Source: Paramecium sonneborni (Eukaryota > Ciliophora > Oligohymenophorea > Peniculida > Parameciidae). Taken from it: a stretch of 64,000 nucleotides of DNA. Both the position numbers and the translations under genes were made by a program. Each line of letters opens with the position of its first letter. The stretch's first letter is position 1. The notes under the pieces are model-generated. The model was not told the origin of the DNA. It did no database searches and saw only the letters and a program-made list of their open reading frames with translations. This document shows positions 35,101 to 45,518 of the stretch, piece by piece. The DNA lies in contig CAJJDN010000117.1 in the NCBI GenBank assembly GCA_905182985.1, positions 228,002 to 292,001 of the forward strand. The letters run 5' to 3'.

Positions 35101-36552
35101 NNNNNNNNNNNNNNNNNNNNNNNNNNNNNNNNNNNNNNNNNNNNNNNNNNNNNNNNNNNNNNNNNNNNNNNNNNNNNNNNNNNNNNNNNNNNNNNNNNNN
35201 NNNNNNNNNNNNNNNNNNNNNNNNNNNNNNNNNNNNNNNNNNNNNNNNNNNNNNNNNNNNNNNNNNNNNNNNNNNNNNNNNNNNNNNNNNNGGAAACTAA
35301 AAAATTATTAGAATATTATAAATTAAAAGGGAAATGTGAAAAATTTTATTAAGCAATAGATAATACACCTGTTGATAATTTCAAATTTAATAATATCTAA
35401 AAGAAAGAATCATAAATAAATTAAAATATAAATGAAAATTAATTTGACATAATATTAAATAATATATCTGCATAAACATTTGAATTTAATTAAAATTTAA
35501 AATAAGCATCGACACTACCATAAAATAATAAATCTCCATAGGCATTGGAATTAAATTATAATTAACATTATAAATAAGCATCAACACTAAATGAAAATAT
35601 ATATGAAAACTAATTAGAAATACCATTTAATGATACATCTCCATAGGAATTTTAAACTAACTATGTATAACATTTTTAATAAGAACCATTAATAAATGAA
35701 AATACAAATGAAAACTAATTAGTAATACAATTGTAAAATCAAGAATAAATTTAAAACATACCCCTTTAAGAACAATAACAATAACCAATTTAAGAAAATT
35801 CTTAATAAATAATACAAGAATAATTTTTTGCAACATTATAAGAAGCGCTTGAAGATTTACCTGAAAAACCAAACTATATGAAAAAACGAATATTAAAATA
35901 TTATTTAATATAAAATTATTTTGAAGAAGGTTATTAATTTGATTAAGTGAACGATTCTGGAGATAAAATTCAAATTAAAATTAAAAATCTTTCTTTAAAT
36001 ATTATTTAAACAATATAGTTAATAAAAGAAAATGTTATAATCCATGAAATTGAGAGTAAATAATATTAGAAAACAATTAGCAAATAATATTAAGTTCTTA
36101 AATTTACTAGGCATTTCGAACCCTTTGAGTATTTTATATTTGAACTAACTCAATAGAGTAAAATTTCTGATTCAAAAATTGATTTTACAAATTTCAAAAA
36201 GAATATCACATATACAGGTTAATATGATATTGATTTATACAACTAATCTAAAGAAATTTAATTCAAAAACTAAGGTACTCTTGAAATCTTAGATAAAAAT
36301 TAACTTACTCCTGGAGAAGTTTGTAAAATATAAGGAAATTTTACAATGAATAAAGCAGATGGAATAGGTATCAAAACATATTTTTATTATCCAAATCAAA
36401 GACAAAAAATATATTGTGTAGGTCAATATAAGAATGGATAGATGAAAGGCTTGTAAACTTATTATGAAAATTACCCTGAAAACGATGAAACTAGGATTAA
36501 AAGTACATATCACTTTAATTTTTTTAACTGGTTTTAAATATAATTAAATTGA
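32169..36552 (+). CDS. Kinase-like protein (HRD to HNN) with internal ~34-residue repeats and C-terminal MORN motif; span includes gap and duplication
   Basis: Starts MIGKNILHDQAADKERQK and reads as one open frame without introns. The kinase-like half contains NNNKIIHNNIKPSNIIFD where HRDLKPxN is expected and LYLTDFGYNESD (DFG intact), so the catalytic-loop Asp is missing. QLALGVMMLGLF marks the alpha-F region, as in the paralogue at 19843-22176. After a helical Lys-rich part come about three and a half repeats of ~34 residues (ENQ..I...N..S.Q..E.N....KQASTLN, about 33690-34000). The end has GQYKNGQMKGLQTYYEN, a MORN-type unit, and TGA 36550-36552. The 653-N gap plus duplicated flank interrupts it. 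The true gene is likely 32169-34638 joined to 36344-36552, near 890 residues. Confidence 0.72.
32685..32744 (+). repeat. Perfect 30-nt tandem repeat (x2) inside the kinase-like gene
   Basis: The unit encoding GYNESDKNKN occurs twice head to tail, directly after the DFG motif, where an activation loop would start. Both copies are identical at the nucleotide level and keep the frame. Confidence 0.9.
33557..34638. repeat. Duplicate flanking the 653-N gap, left copy
   Basis: Matches 35292-36343. The left copy carries 30 extra bases at 33783-33812 (ten codons) that the right copy lacks; otherwise no difference was noticed. The copies probably represent two alleles or a polymorphic repeat region placed end to end. 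Confidence 0.88.
34639..35291. other. Assembly gap (653 N)
   Basis: Run of N inside the kinase-like gene. Its flanks are the same sequence, so the gap size is not meaningful. Confidence 0.98.
35292..36343. repeat. Duplicate flanking the 653-N gap, right copy
   Basis: Right-hand copy of 33557-34638 with an in-frame 30-bp deletion; continues into the unique 3' end of the gene. Confidence 0.88.
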
Positions 36553-36635
36553 TAAGTATAAAATTATTATTCAATAAATATTTTATTAATATGAATATTA
36601 GTATATGATAAACAGATGATAAGTAAAAAATATAA

Positions 36636-37765
36636 TCACTAAAACAATGGTACTTTATGAAGATGGAAGAGATTGAGAATGATTTGTTGAGTAATTGTTA
36701 AATTTGAGAATGATTAATTGAAATCTTCAATAGATTCTTCATCATCTTCTTCGTAAATGTTATGAAATTGCAAATTAGGTGGTTCTACTTCTTAATCCAT
36801 GGTTTGGTTTTTTATTTTAGCATTTTGAGTTTAAGAACCGATAATTTTAATAATTTTAGATTAAATTTGATTAATAAAATTCCAGATGAATAAATTTCTG
36901 AATTATTCATCATTAGAATAATATAGTTTTTAGAATTAATGATTATTAATCTTCAATAATTGTATCATGATAAGTCCAGAATTGACTTAGTGAAATTTGT
37001 TTCCAAAAATACTCATTAAATGATATGGTTTTTCAAACAACGATTTCATTTCTTCAGTCAATTCTGAAAAAGAATATTAAATAAATTATTTGATTTTATT
37101 CCAGATAGCTGATTTATCTATATTATCTTTGATAATAGTATAATTGCATAACCATAATTGATTTGGTAATGCTTTAAAAGTGTTTGGAGTGAATGGTATT
37201 TTTTCATCGTTTATAAAACAATAAATTGCATCTATTATTAATCTATCGCAACCAATAATTTATATTTGATCTGTAATGCTAACAATTTCTACCATATCAG
37301 CATAGATAGGTAATTTATCAGTAAAGGGAACAATAGGAAATTTGCCTGATCCATGTGAAGCTAATTTTATTAGCTATTTATATCTATCTTCGACAATTTT
37401 AAGAGAGAAATTCATTTTATAGCAAATTTGTTTATCAAATAGAAATATGGGTAATGATTGTATATGCTAATTTTGTAGAACAAATTTTTCATCAGTTTCA
37501 CAATACCATTGTAAAAGTTGATTAAAAAGAATATTGATGTTAGGATCTGTAACCATGCATTATTGAAGACAAACTGGACAATATTGCTAGATCAAGTCAT
37601 TTTAAAAACATTAAAGACAGAAGAGGTGTTAACAAGGTAATACTATAGGATTAATAGGAGTAAGGCCACAATCCAAACATAATATTATTTATGGGAATTC
37701 TGTTTGGAGAACTAAGATTTAAATAGATATATAAAAGTTACCTTCTTGTCCTTGTTCAAAAAGTA
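36636..37765 (-). CDS. RING-finger protein with LON-like substrate-binding region (5' truncated at N)
   Basis: Probable E3 ubiquitin ligase of the LONRF type. The RING has C-x2-C (CLDCGLTPINP), then PCQHLFCLQCF and CPVC, in the C3HC4 order. After a linker the protein reads SLPIFLFDKQICYKMNFSLK, KIVEDRYKQLI and GSGKFPIVPF, the order of the LON N-terminal domain (LPLF...FEPRYR...). An acidic C-terminal segment (YEEDDEESIEDF) precedes TGA 36636-36638. A 30-nt intron (GTAACT...TCTTAG, near 37705-37735) lies before the RING. The N-terminus is lost at the ambiguous base 37766. Ends 84 bp from the convergent kinase-like gene. Confidence 0.7.
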
Positions 37766-37766
37766 N
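37766..37766. other. Single N marking a hidden gap
   Basis: Both flanking genes lose their 5' ends exactly here, and no duplicate flanks it. The missing piece should contain two start codons and a divergent promoter. Confidence 0.8.
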
Positions 37767-39051
37767 ATCCATAAATATAAGCTGAAGTTAAAAATAATGA
37801 AAATGATAAATCATAACTAGAAGAGATTGCTGATCAACCTGAAGTGATTTAAGAAGAAGATGAAGAAGAAGAAGATAGAGAGATGTCAGAGGAAGAAGCT
37901 AAGAATGCAGCAATCTATAAATGGGCTAAAGAAATACATGATTATAACATTGATAATACTGAAGAGTTAATTTTTAAGGCTGTCTCTAATTTTAAACCAC
38001 TTTAATCAAAAGAAGAATCTAGATCAACTTTAGCACATAAAGATGGTGGTAAAGTATGCAAGAATAAAAAATTAATAAGAACATTAAGAGCTATTGGTAA
38101 AGAATTGATCAAATAAATTGGTAAACAAATTTTATCTGGTAATTTAAATTTAACAACTATTTCTTTCCCTATCAAAGCTATGATACCTAAATCAGCACTT
38201 GAAAAAGTATTAATGTCTAGTTGTCTATTTCCACTATATATAAATAGAGCAGTTCTTGAATAAGATCCTATTGAAAGAGTAAATTATTTAATACTATTTT
38301 TAGATGAAGTTAATTATTTGTGCTACTTTAGGTAATTTCTATTTGAATTGTTCATTTCTTAAACCACTTAATCCTATCTTAGGTGAAACTATATCTGGTT
38401 TCTATTAAGATGGAACTACTGCATATGTAGAATAAATCTCTCATCATCCTCCCATTAGTTATTTTCTTACTATTGGTCCTAAAAATAGTTATAAATTTTA
38501 TGGATATTATAACTATGAAGCTAAAGCAGGAGTCAATTCACTCTCTTTAAAAAATAAAGGTAAAAGGTTTTTACAATTTGCAAATGGAGAAATTATTGAA
38601 TATAATTTTGCAGGTGAAGAATATAGTGGTAGCTTTTGGGGACCTATGAAAGTTGAATGCAAAGGTAAAATTACTTTCATAGATAAAAAAAATGATATTT
38701 CTGCTTGTGTTGAATTAGATAGCGTTAGATGGAAAGCTTCAGATTATCTCTCTGGAGAAATCAAAAAAACAGGTAAAAAAGTATGCAAAATATATGGATC
38801 ATATATGGGATATATTGAATTTGCAGAAGTAAGATATTGGGATGTCAATTATATACATCCATACGAATGCAAAGTCTTTAAACCTAATCCATTACTACTA
38901 AGTGATGCATCATTTAGACCTGGTATTATTAATTTTTATTTTAGATTTAAGATAACTTAAACGTAATAAAGTATTAGAAGCATAAAAAGAAAAAGATGAT
39001 CTGGAAATGCAATAAAGATAGGATGCTAAACTTAGAAAACCTAAAAAATGA
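37767..39051 (+). CDS. Oxysterol-binding-protein-related protein (ORP), 5' truncated
   Basis: ORPs carry sterols and phosphoinositides between membranes at contact sites. After an acidic leader (EEDEEEEDRE) the ORD domain is clear: TISFPIKAMIPKSALEKVL, then FLKPLNPILGETISGFY and the family fingerprint EQISHHPPISYF. Further matches are SFWGPMKVECKGKITF, DYLSGEI and the C-terminal FRPDLRQLKRNK before a Lys/Glu helix. Two introns are set by the protein: 25 nt (GTAAAT...TTTTAG, about 38278-38302) joining DPIER to MKLIICATLGNF, and 22 nt (GTATTA...TTTTAG, about 38920-38941) joining RP to DLRQ. Stop TGA 39049-39051. No PH or FFAT motif is visible, but the N-terminus is cut. Confidence 0.93.
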
Positions 39052-39329
39052 TTTTCACTGAATTATTGTTATTCATATTTATGCAAACCATCTTCTAAAT
39101 TTCTATTTCATCTATCATTAAATATTCTATTTTTCAATAAAACTATTATTATTTCATTATCAAATATTTAAATTTTAATATTGCTTAAAATATAATGATT
39201 ATTATTTATTTAAAACAAAAAAGTTGTTCTAAAAACAATTGAGTTTAATATCTTTAGAAATTTTTATAGATTCATTAATTCTAAATTCTCTTGTGTAGGA
39301 GGTTAAAGCTTGCCTTTAAAATTAATTAC
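39052..39329. other. About 280 bp AT-rich spacer
   Basis: Between the ORP stop and the next plus-strand reading frame. No start codon in a convincing frame and no recognisable element. Confidence 0.4.
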
Positions 39330-39899
39330 ATAAAAATATTAATTACAAGCATACTGAATTAAATACCTACAACATAATCATACTTTATAAACCCCTTTCT
39401 AAATTAAAGAGTTCTTTCCAAACTATTAAATAACGAATTTAAAATAAAATATAAATTGAGAAATAATCCACAATTCATAAAATTCTTTAAATTATAAGAA
39501 ATCAATTCTTTTATATACAAAAATCATCCACCAAAAGAATTAATTGGAAAAAATAAGACTGCAGAAAAAATAATTGTCATCTAATTCTTACCATAAAAGT
39601 AAATCAATCTAAGATCAAAAATATTCTCAAATAAGTCTGATAGAGTAAAAACATGATGAAATTGATAAATTTTATGTAAGATGGGATTTTTAGAATAAGA
39701 ATAAAAAAATATAGAAAGAAAATAGAAAGATTTGGTATAGGATGATAAAAATAAATAGAGAATAATAAAATTCAGAAACAGGGATGAAATAGAAGGAGCT
39801 TAAGAAGTATTAAACTTTAGCTTGATAAATTTGATTAATTATATAATAAAGAGAGCTAAATAATTTATTTATTAATAAGCAGAATTAAAATTAAATTGA
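39330..39899 (+). CDS. Hypothetical Lys/Gln-rich protein (start unresolved)
   Basis: A coding-like A-rich sense strand reads IKEFFPNYQITNLKQNIN, then LEKIRLQKKQLSSNSYHK, HDEIDKFYVRWDF, and in the last exon KQRIIKFRNRDEIEGAQEVL and INYIIKRAKQFIYQQAELK, ending at TGA 39897-39899. At least two introns are needed (about 39440-39460 and 39640-39700) and no start codon could be fixed. No family recognised. The 3' part also appears after the N at 41527 because it lies in a duplicated segment. Confidence 0.38.
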
Positions 39900-39934
39900 T
39901 TTATTATATTATATATAATTGTGGTTATGTATTT

Positions 39935-40663
39935 TCATTCATCGATTTTAAGTACAAACCCCAAAATATCTCTAACTCCTACAGCGTTTTAGTCAACTGG
40001 TTTATGGGAAGTGGCATAATTCCAGAGTGATTTATCATCTATAATGTAGCCTTCTCCAGGTTCGAGACTCATTTCAAATAGCAGTTTAGATTTATCTGGA
40101 CTATATATTTGACTATCTGCTCCTTAACAGTTAATTTTATTAACTACTCCAATAATTTCTAGATCATTTCCATCTCTATTTGGTCCCTCTGGAGTTGATT
40201 AGGCAGGTTGATCAGGATATGATATCTATTGTATATAAAAGATTATTACGGTTCTGACTGCATGAACAGAGATTTAAGCTTTTTTGTATTATTTTAATTA
40301 CCAAGTTATTTGGAGAGTATTATAAAGAAAATCTTTATAGATCTAATCTTGTTTCATTTCTTTAGTTAATTCTTCGTAGACATTTGCATATTAGAGACAT
40401 TTAGTTTCGTCATAATCATCTAGACGATATTCTTCATGGAACCTTGTCATATTTCCATCTTTATCAAACTCAATATGATAATTCATCATTCTTCTTTATC
40501 TCATAATTTTATCTGTCGGTAATTTAAGTCTCTTTTGCAAATAAAGATCAGGCACAAGTGTTTCGAAATGAGGCTTTAATTATTGAAACTCAGATTTGAC
40601 ATCTCTGTTTGTGAAAGAAGCAAATGGAAATTTTGTCGATTTAAGTGCCTATAAAACTTTCAT
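39935..40663 (-). CDS. 2OG-Fe(II) oxygenase-like protein with both metal-ligand His positions read as Asn (copy 1)
   Basis: One intronless frame of 242 codons: MKVLQALKSTKFPFASFT to FVLKIDE, TGA 39935-39937. The C-terminal half matches the small 2OG-oxygenase family typified by bacterial BsmA and isoleucine dioxygenase (Pfam 2OG-Fe_Oxy_2): YHIEFD, STPEGPNRDGNDLEIIGV, QIYSPDKSKLLFEMSLEPGE, YIIDDKSLWNYAT and VRDILGFVLKI. In that family the motifs are normally EGxHRDGxD and DDRxxxHxxxP. Here the two His are Asn (AAT in both cases), while the Asp and the surrounding strand pattern are kept. Iron binding is therefore doubtful. Could be a pseudoenzyme or have an altered metal site. Confidence 0.68.
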
Positions 40664-40787
40664 AAATAAATTAAATAATACTCAAAAATAAAACTTATTT
40701 TATTTTTTCTTTCTTGAATTATGTCTCAAATTAATAAAACATAATGAATTCATATTTTATATTGTCTACTGAACCTTCTCACTTCTT

Positions 40788-41526
40788 TCACTTCATTTTC
40801 TTTATCATATAATCTTAAACGTCAACTTTCAATTTAACTTGTTAAAACTATAAGAATTCTTAATTAATTTTATAGTTTTTTAATGATTGAGCCTTCATTA
40901 ACATATTAAATACTAATTTAATTACATCATTTATTTGATCTATTTCTGCAGATAATACTCTATACTACATATTTTAATATAGACATTTACATTCTCTAAA
41001 AATTGCTTTAGTTATTCTATTTAATCCTCTAACTACATTATTTATTAACGCAATTTAATTAGTAATCTTCTTAGATTTTCAATCTCCTATGATTTGTCTT
41101 CTATTGTATTTCTATATTACACAAAACTATTTTAGAATTCATTTATTTTGATATTAGTAAATGATACTTATTTGTTTCAATTATAGTAATTAATTATTTT
41201 TACTTAATGATCTAATTCAAATTATCATTTAAGTCAATATAATTTTATACTCATGTTCTAAATCCTATTTTTATTTTTAAATATTTTGTAATTATATTAA
41301 GTTTTGATTCACTTTACTTTTCTCATTAAAAATATTAATATGCATTTAGTAAATTACAATTATTGGTATTTTCTAACTATTACATGAGTTAATTTAATTA
41401 ATTTTATTTTGTTTAAATTGGTTCTCCAAACCAAAAATAATATTATTGAATTCTTAATTCTCTTTTTGGATTCTTTTGTAGTCATCTTTCACTAATTACA
41501 ATTTAAGGTACTATTATTTCCAAATT
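40788..41526 (-). CDS. Coiled-coil protein, truncated duplicate of 42579-43504
   Basis: Same sequence as the complete gene at 42579-43504 but cut at the N (41527), so it lacks its start. It should not be counted as a separate gene. Confidence 0.6.
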
Positions 41527-41527
41527 N

Positions 41528-43317
41528 ATAGGATGATAAAAATAAATAGAGAATAATAAAATTCAGAAACAGGGATGAAATAGAAGGAGCTTAAGAAGTA
41601 TTAAACTTTAGCTTGATAAATTTGATTAATTATATAATAAAGAGAGCTAAATAATTTATTTATTAATAAGCAGAATTAAAATTAAATTGATTTATTATAT
41701 TATATATAATTGTGGTTATGTATTTTCATTCATCGATTTTAAGTACAAACCCCAAAATATCTCTAACTCCTACAGCGTTTTAGTCAACTGGTTTATGGGA
41801 AGTGGCATAATTCCAGAGTGATTTATCATCTATAATGTAGCCTTCTCCAGGTTCGAGACTCATTTCAAATAGCAGTTTAGATTTATCTGGACTATATATT
41901 TGACTATCTGCTCCTTAACAGTTAATTTTATTAACTACTCCAATAATTTCTAGATCATTTCCATCTCTATTTGGTCCCTCTGGAGTTGATTAGGCAGGTT
42001 GATCAGGATATGATATCTATTGTATATAAAAGATTATTACGGTTCTGACTGCATGAACAGAGATTTAAGCTTTTTTGTATTATTTTAATTACCAAGTTAT
42101 TTGGAGAGTATTATAAAGAAAATCTTTATAGATCTAATCTTGTTTCATTTCTTTAGTTAATTCTTCGTAGACATTTGCATATTAGAGACATTTAGTTTCG
42201 TCATAATCATCTAGACGATATTCTTCATGGAACCTTGTCATATTTCCATCTTTATCAAACTCAATATGATAATTCATCATTCTTCTTTATCTCATAATTT
42301 TATCTGTCGGTAATTTAAGTCTCTTTTGCAAATAAAGATCAGGCACAAGTGTTTCGAAATGAGGCTTTAATTATTGAAACTCAGATTTGACATCTCTGTT
42401 TGTGAAAGAAGCAAATGGAAATTTTGTCGATTTAAGTGCCTATAAAACTTTCATAAATAAATTAAATAATACTCAAAAATAAAACTTATTTTATTTTTTC
42501 TTTCTTGAATTATGTCTCAAATTAATAAAACATAATGAATTCATATTTTATATTGTCTACTGAACCTTCTCACTTCTTTCACTTCATTTTCTTTATCATA
42601 TAATCTTAAACGTCAACTTTCAATTTAACTTGTTAAAACTATAAGAATTCTTAATTAATTTTATAGTTTTTTAATGATTGAGCCTTCATTAACATATTAA
42701 ATACTAATTTAATTACATCATTTATTTGATCTATTTCTGCAGATAATACTCTATACTACATATTTTAATATAGACATTTACATTCTCTAAAAATTGCTTT
42801 AGTTATTCTATTTAATCCTCTAACTACATTATTTATTAACGCAATTTAATTAGTAATCTTCTTAGATTTTCAATCTCCTATGATTTGTCTTCTATTGTAT
42901 TTCTATATTACACAAAACTATTTTAGAATTCATTTATTTTGATATTAGTAAATGATACTTATTTGTTTCAATTATAGTAATTAATTATTTTTACTTAATG
43001 ATCTAATTCAAATTATCATTTAAGTCAATATAATTTTATACTCATGTTCTAAATCCTATTTTTATTTTTAAATATTTTGTAATTATATTAAGTTTTGATT
43101 CACTTTACTTTTCTCATTAAAAATATTAATATGCATTTAGTAAATTACAATTATTGGTATTTTCTAACTATTACATGAGTTAATTTAATTAATTTTATTT
43201 TGTTTAAATTGGTTCTCCAAACCAAAAATAATATTATTGAATTCTTAATTCTCTTTTTGGATTCTTTTGTAGTCATCTTTCACTAATTACAATTTAAGGT
43301 ACTATTATTTCCAAATT
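41528..43317. repeat. Direct duplicate, copy 2 of 39737-41526
   Basis: Second copy; continues into the unique 5' end of the coiled-coil gene at 43504. Confidence 0.92.
41726..42454 (-). CDS. 2OG-Fe(II) oxygenase-like protein (copy 2)
   Basis: Same 242-codon gene as 39935-40663, shifted by 1,791 bp, with the same NRDG and LWNYAT motifs. Seeing Asn in both copies argues against a random base error if the copies come from different contigs, although contigs sharing reads would not be independent. Confidence 0.66.
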
Positions 43318-43504
43318 TCAATTTCCTCCTACTTTTTATCTAATGGCATATTGTCTCTTTCTGTCTCATTTTTCTATGATTATAATTAATTTTCTAATTC
43401 TCTTTATTTATTTATTTATTTCATTTTAGAGAATAACTTTTTTTTAATTCATCATTTCTTTTTATTTTTAATTGGACAATTCTTTTATCTTTTTCAATTC
43501 TCAT
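42579..43504 (-). CDS. Coiled-coil protein, unknown function
   Basis: Starts MRIEKDKRIVQLKIKRNDEL. A 38-nt intron (GTTATT...AAAGAG) leads to ENQLQSQKNETERDNMPLD and long heptad-like stretches (DKKQEEIEIWKQQYLKLQL, IENLRRLLIKLRQQIMQLED). Further introns fall near 43000 and 42790. The last exon (YRVLSAEIDQINDVIKLVF) ends VDVQDYMIKKMK at TGA 42579-42581. About 270 residues. Ciliate genomes encode many such proteins for axonemes and the cortex, but no specific family was recognised. Confidence 0.55.
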
Positions 43505-43665
43505 CAACAAAATAACAAAAATATATAAAAATATAATAAAAAAATTGAACTGATTTTCTTCAATTGAATAATTAGATAATAAAAAAATTTATGATTAGGT
43601 AAATTATAATGAAATGTATATATATGAATAGGATAGATATATATAAGAATGAAATGAGTATATAT

Positions 43666-45518
43666 TCATTACTATTTTTTAATCCTTTATCTAGACTAAT
43701 TAAGTTTTTATCTAAGTTTAGCAAAGACTCTCACAGTAGCTCTAATAGTAACTTTAGAGAGTGCTTTACTAATTTCATTTTCTGAGATGAAGAAATTCTC
43801 ATCTGAAAATTCTTGTTCAATCAATGGTTCTTCGCCATTAAGTGTAATGAATGGATGATCCTATTAAATAAATAGTAAATAATATGTATACCATAAGTTA
43901 TTCAAGTGTATGACGTTATCTTGAATCCTTTTTTAGACAACAAGTCAAAAAGTCGGCAAGATCAGGATCAGTTCCTTCAAAGAACTTAAGTTCATGATTA
44001 GAAACAGCTTCTTTAAGTTATTATACATTTTTAGCAGGAAAAGGATGTTGTCCTTAAGTGAGTATAAAAAATGTAATGCCTGTAGCCCATATATCTGCTG
44101 GTTTTCCTTTTACTTAAGATGTCTTAAATGCTTCAGGAGGTAAAAATGCTTTAGTTCCAACATCACCCTAGATCAAATCTGCAGATGAACTATCATACAT
44201 TTAGGCAACTCCAAAATCAGCTATTTTCAAATTGTCAAACTCATCAATTAATAAATTATCTGGTTTAATATCTCTATGCAGTATTCTTGCAAAGTTATGT
44301 ACTTAATAGATAATTGTTTATTTTTACGATAATCTAATCCAAGAAGAAAATGTCTAAGATATTTTCTTATCTTTTCACAACTAATTTTTGGTGGTTTTTC
44401 TCCTTCATCCCAATCAATATTAACACCTTCAGATTTCCAATACTATTTTGAATTGATAGATCCTTTTTTAACATATTCCATAATTAGATACAATTTCCTC
44501 TCTTCTGGATCATCAATAACTTCTACTAATCTAACGATATTTTAATGATCAACTTTTTTTAATATAGCTACTTCTTGTTCTAATAATGAATATGCTGATG
44601 TCTCTTTTGTTAATAATTTTCTTTTTAATTTATTTTTATCTGCTATCTTCATTGCATAATATTATTAATCAATTTCATTGTAAATTAAACGTACTTTTCC
44701 AAAAGCACCTCTACCTAATTCATGTAATATTACAAAATTGTTCATTTTCTTTCTTCCAGCTTCATCTCTAGATCTCTCTAATATTTATGTTTCTTTTGGT
44801 TAATGAATTCCACTTAGTCCTCTCATTAATCTAACAGATCTTCTCTATTCGGCTGCATTTATAACATTTCTAAATGGATCACCTACTGAAAATGATTATA
44901 ATCTCCTTGGTCCTTTACCCATTGGAACACTTAAAGTATTTGGTATCATTGTTTATTATGCTTCATCCTAACATTATGATTATGATCTCATTATTCTTGG
45001 ATTATCTACATTCTCAATTCTTAAAAAATGTTCATCCAAATCTAATTTTGATGCATTAGATCCTTATACTAAAAAACTCTCTATCTCATTTGGTGATTCC
45101 AGTATTGATGTTTATGAATTTAAATGTTATAATCTTGGAGATACTAATGACATTCTCTTTGGTATTGTTATCTGTCCTTTTTTAATTCATATCATACCTA
45201 TAAAGCATTTGTACTCTCATCTGATACACTCTTTTATGGAACATGATTAGTTGCACAAATTGGTGACAAAATAGAACTTCTACCTTAACTATCATAATAT
45301 TTCAACAGTTTTTAACGAGTACAAGGTGTATTATCATCCTCTCTCTTCTTTTTGAAAAGACTTATTAAGTTTGTCTTTGGATTTTATACTAAATATTTTC
45401 GTATTTCTTCCTTCGATTTTTATTTTATTATTGGAGGAGTTCTTGGAACTTACTCACTTTATTATTCTTATCTTTTCTTTCTTAAAACATCTAAGAGATT
45501 CAATTTATTGTTGTTCAT
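43666..45518 (-). CDS. Ser/Thr protein kinase, CaMKK/LKB1-like
   Basis: Upstream-type kinase that in other eukaryotes activates AMPK/CaMK-family kinases. The catalytic domain is complete: [17 protein letters not shown] (Gly loop), YYAMKIADK (Lys), [12 protein letters not shown] (hinge), [14 protein letters not shown] (catalytic loop), IADFGVAQM (DFG), [11 protein letters not shown] (APE), and [21 protein letters not shown]. The insert between the alpha-C helix and the hinge and the GTKAFLPPE activation segment fit the CaMKK/LKB1 branch. The long N-terminal region ([19 protein letters not shown] to GIHQPKET) is Ser/Arg-rich and unstructured, with a 26-nt intron (GTATGA...GACAG). Two more introns lie near 44300 and 43870. 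Stop TGA 43666. Coding-like sequence at 45519-45690 may be a further 5' exon. Confidence 0.88.

Larger units (their letters stand above)
39737..41526. repeat. Direct duplicate, copy 1 (1,790 bp; probable assembly artefact)
   Basis: Matches 41528-43317 (offset 1,791), separated by one N at 41527. No mismatch was noticed. Contains a complete oxygenase-like gene and the 3' part of a coiled-coil gene. Confidence 0.92.
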
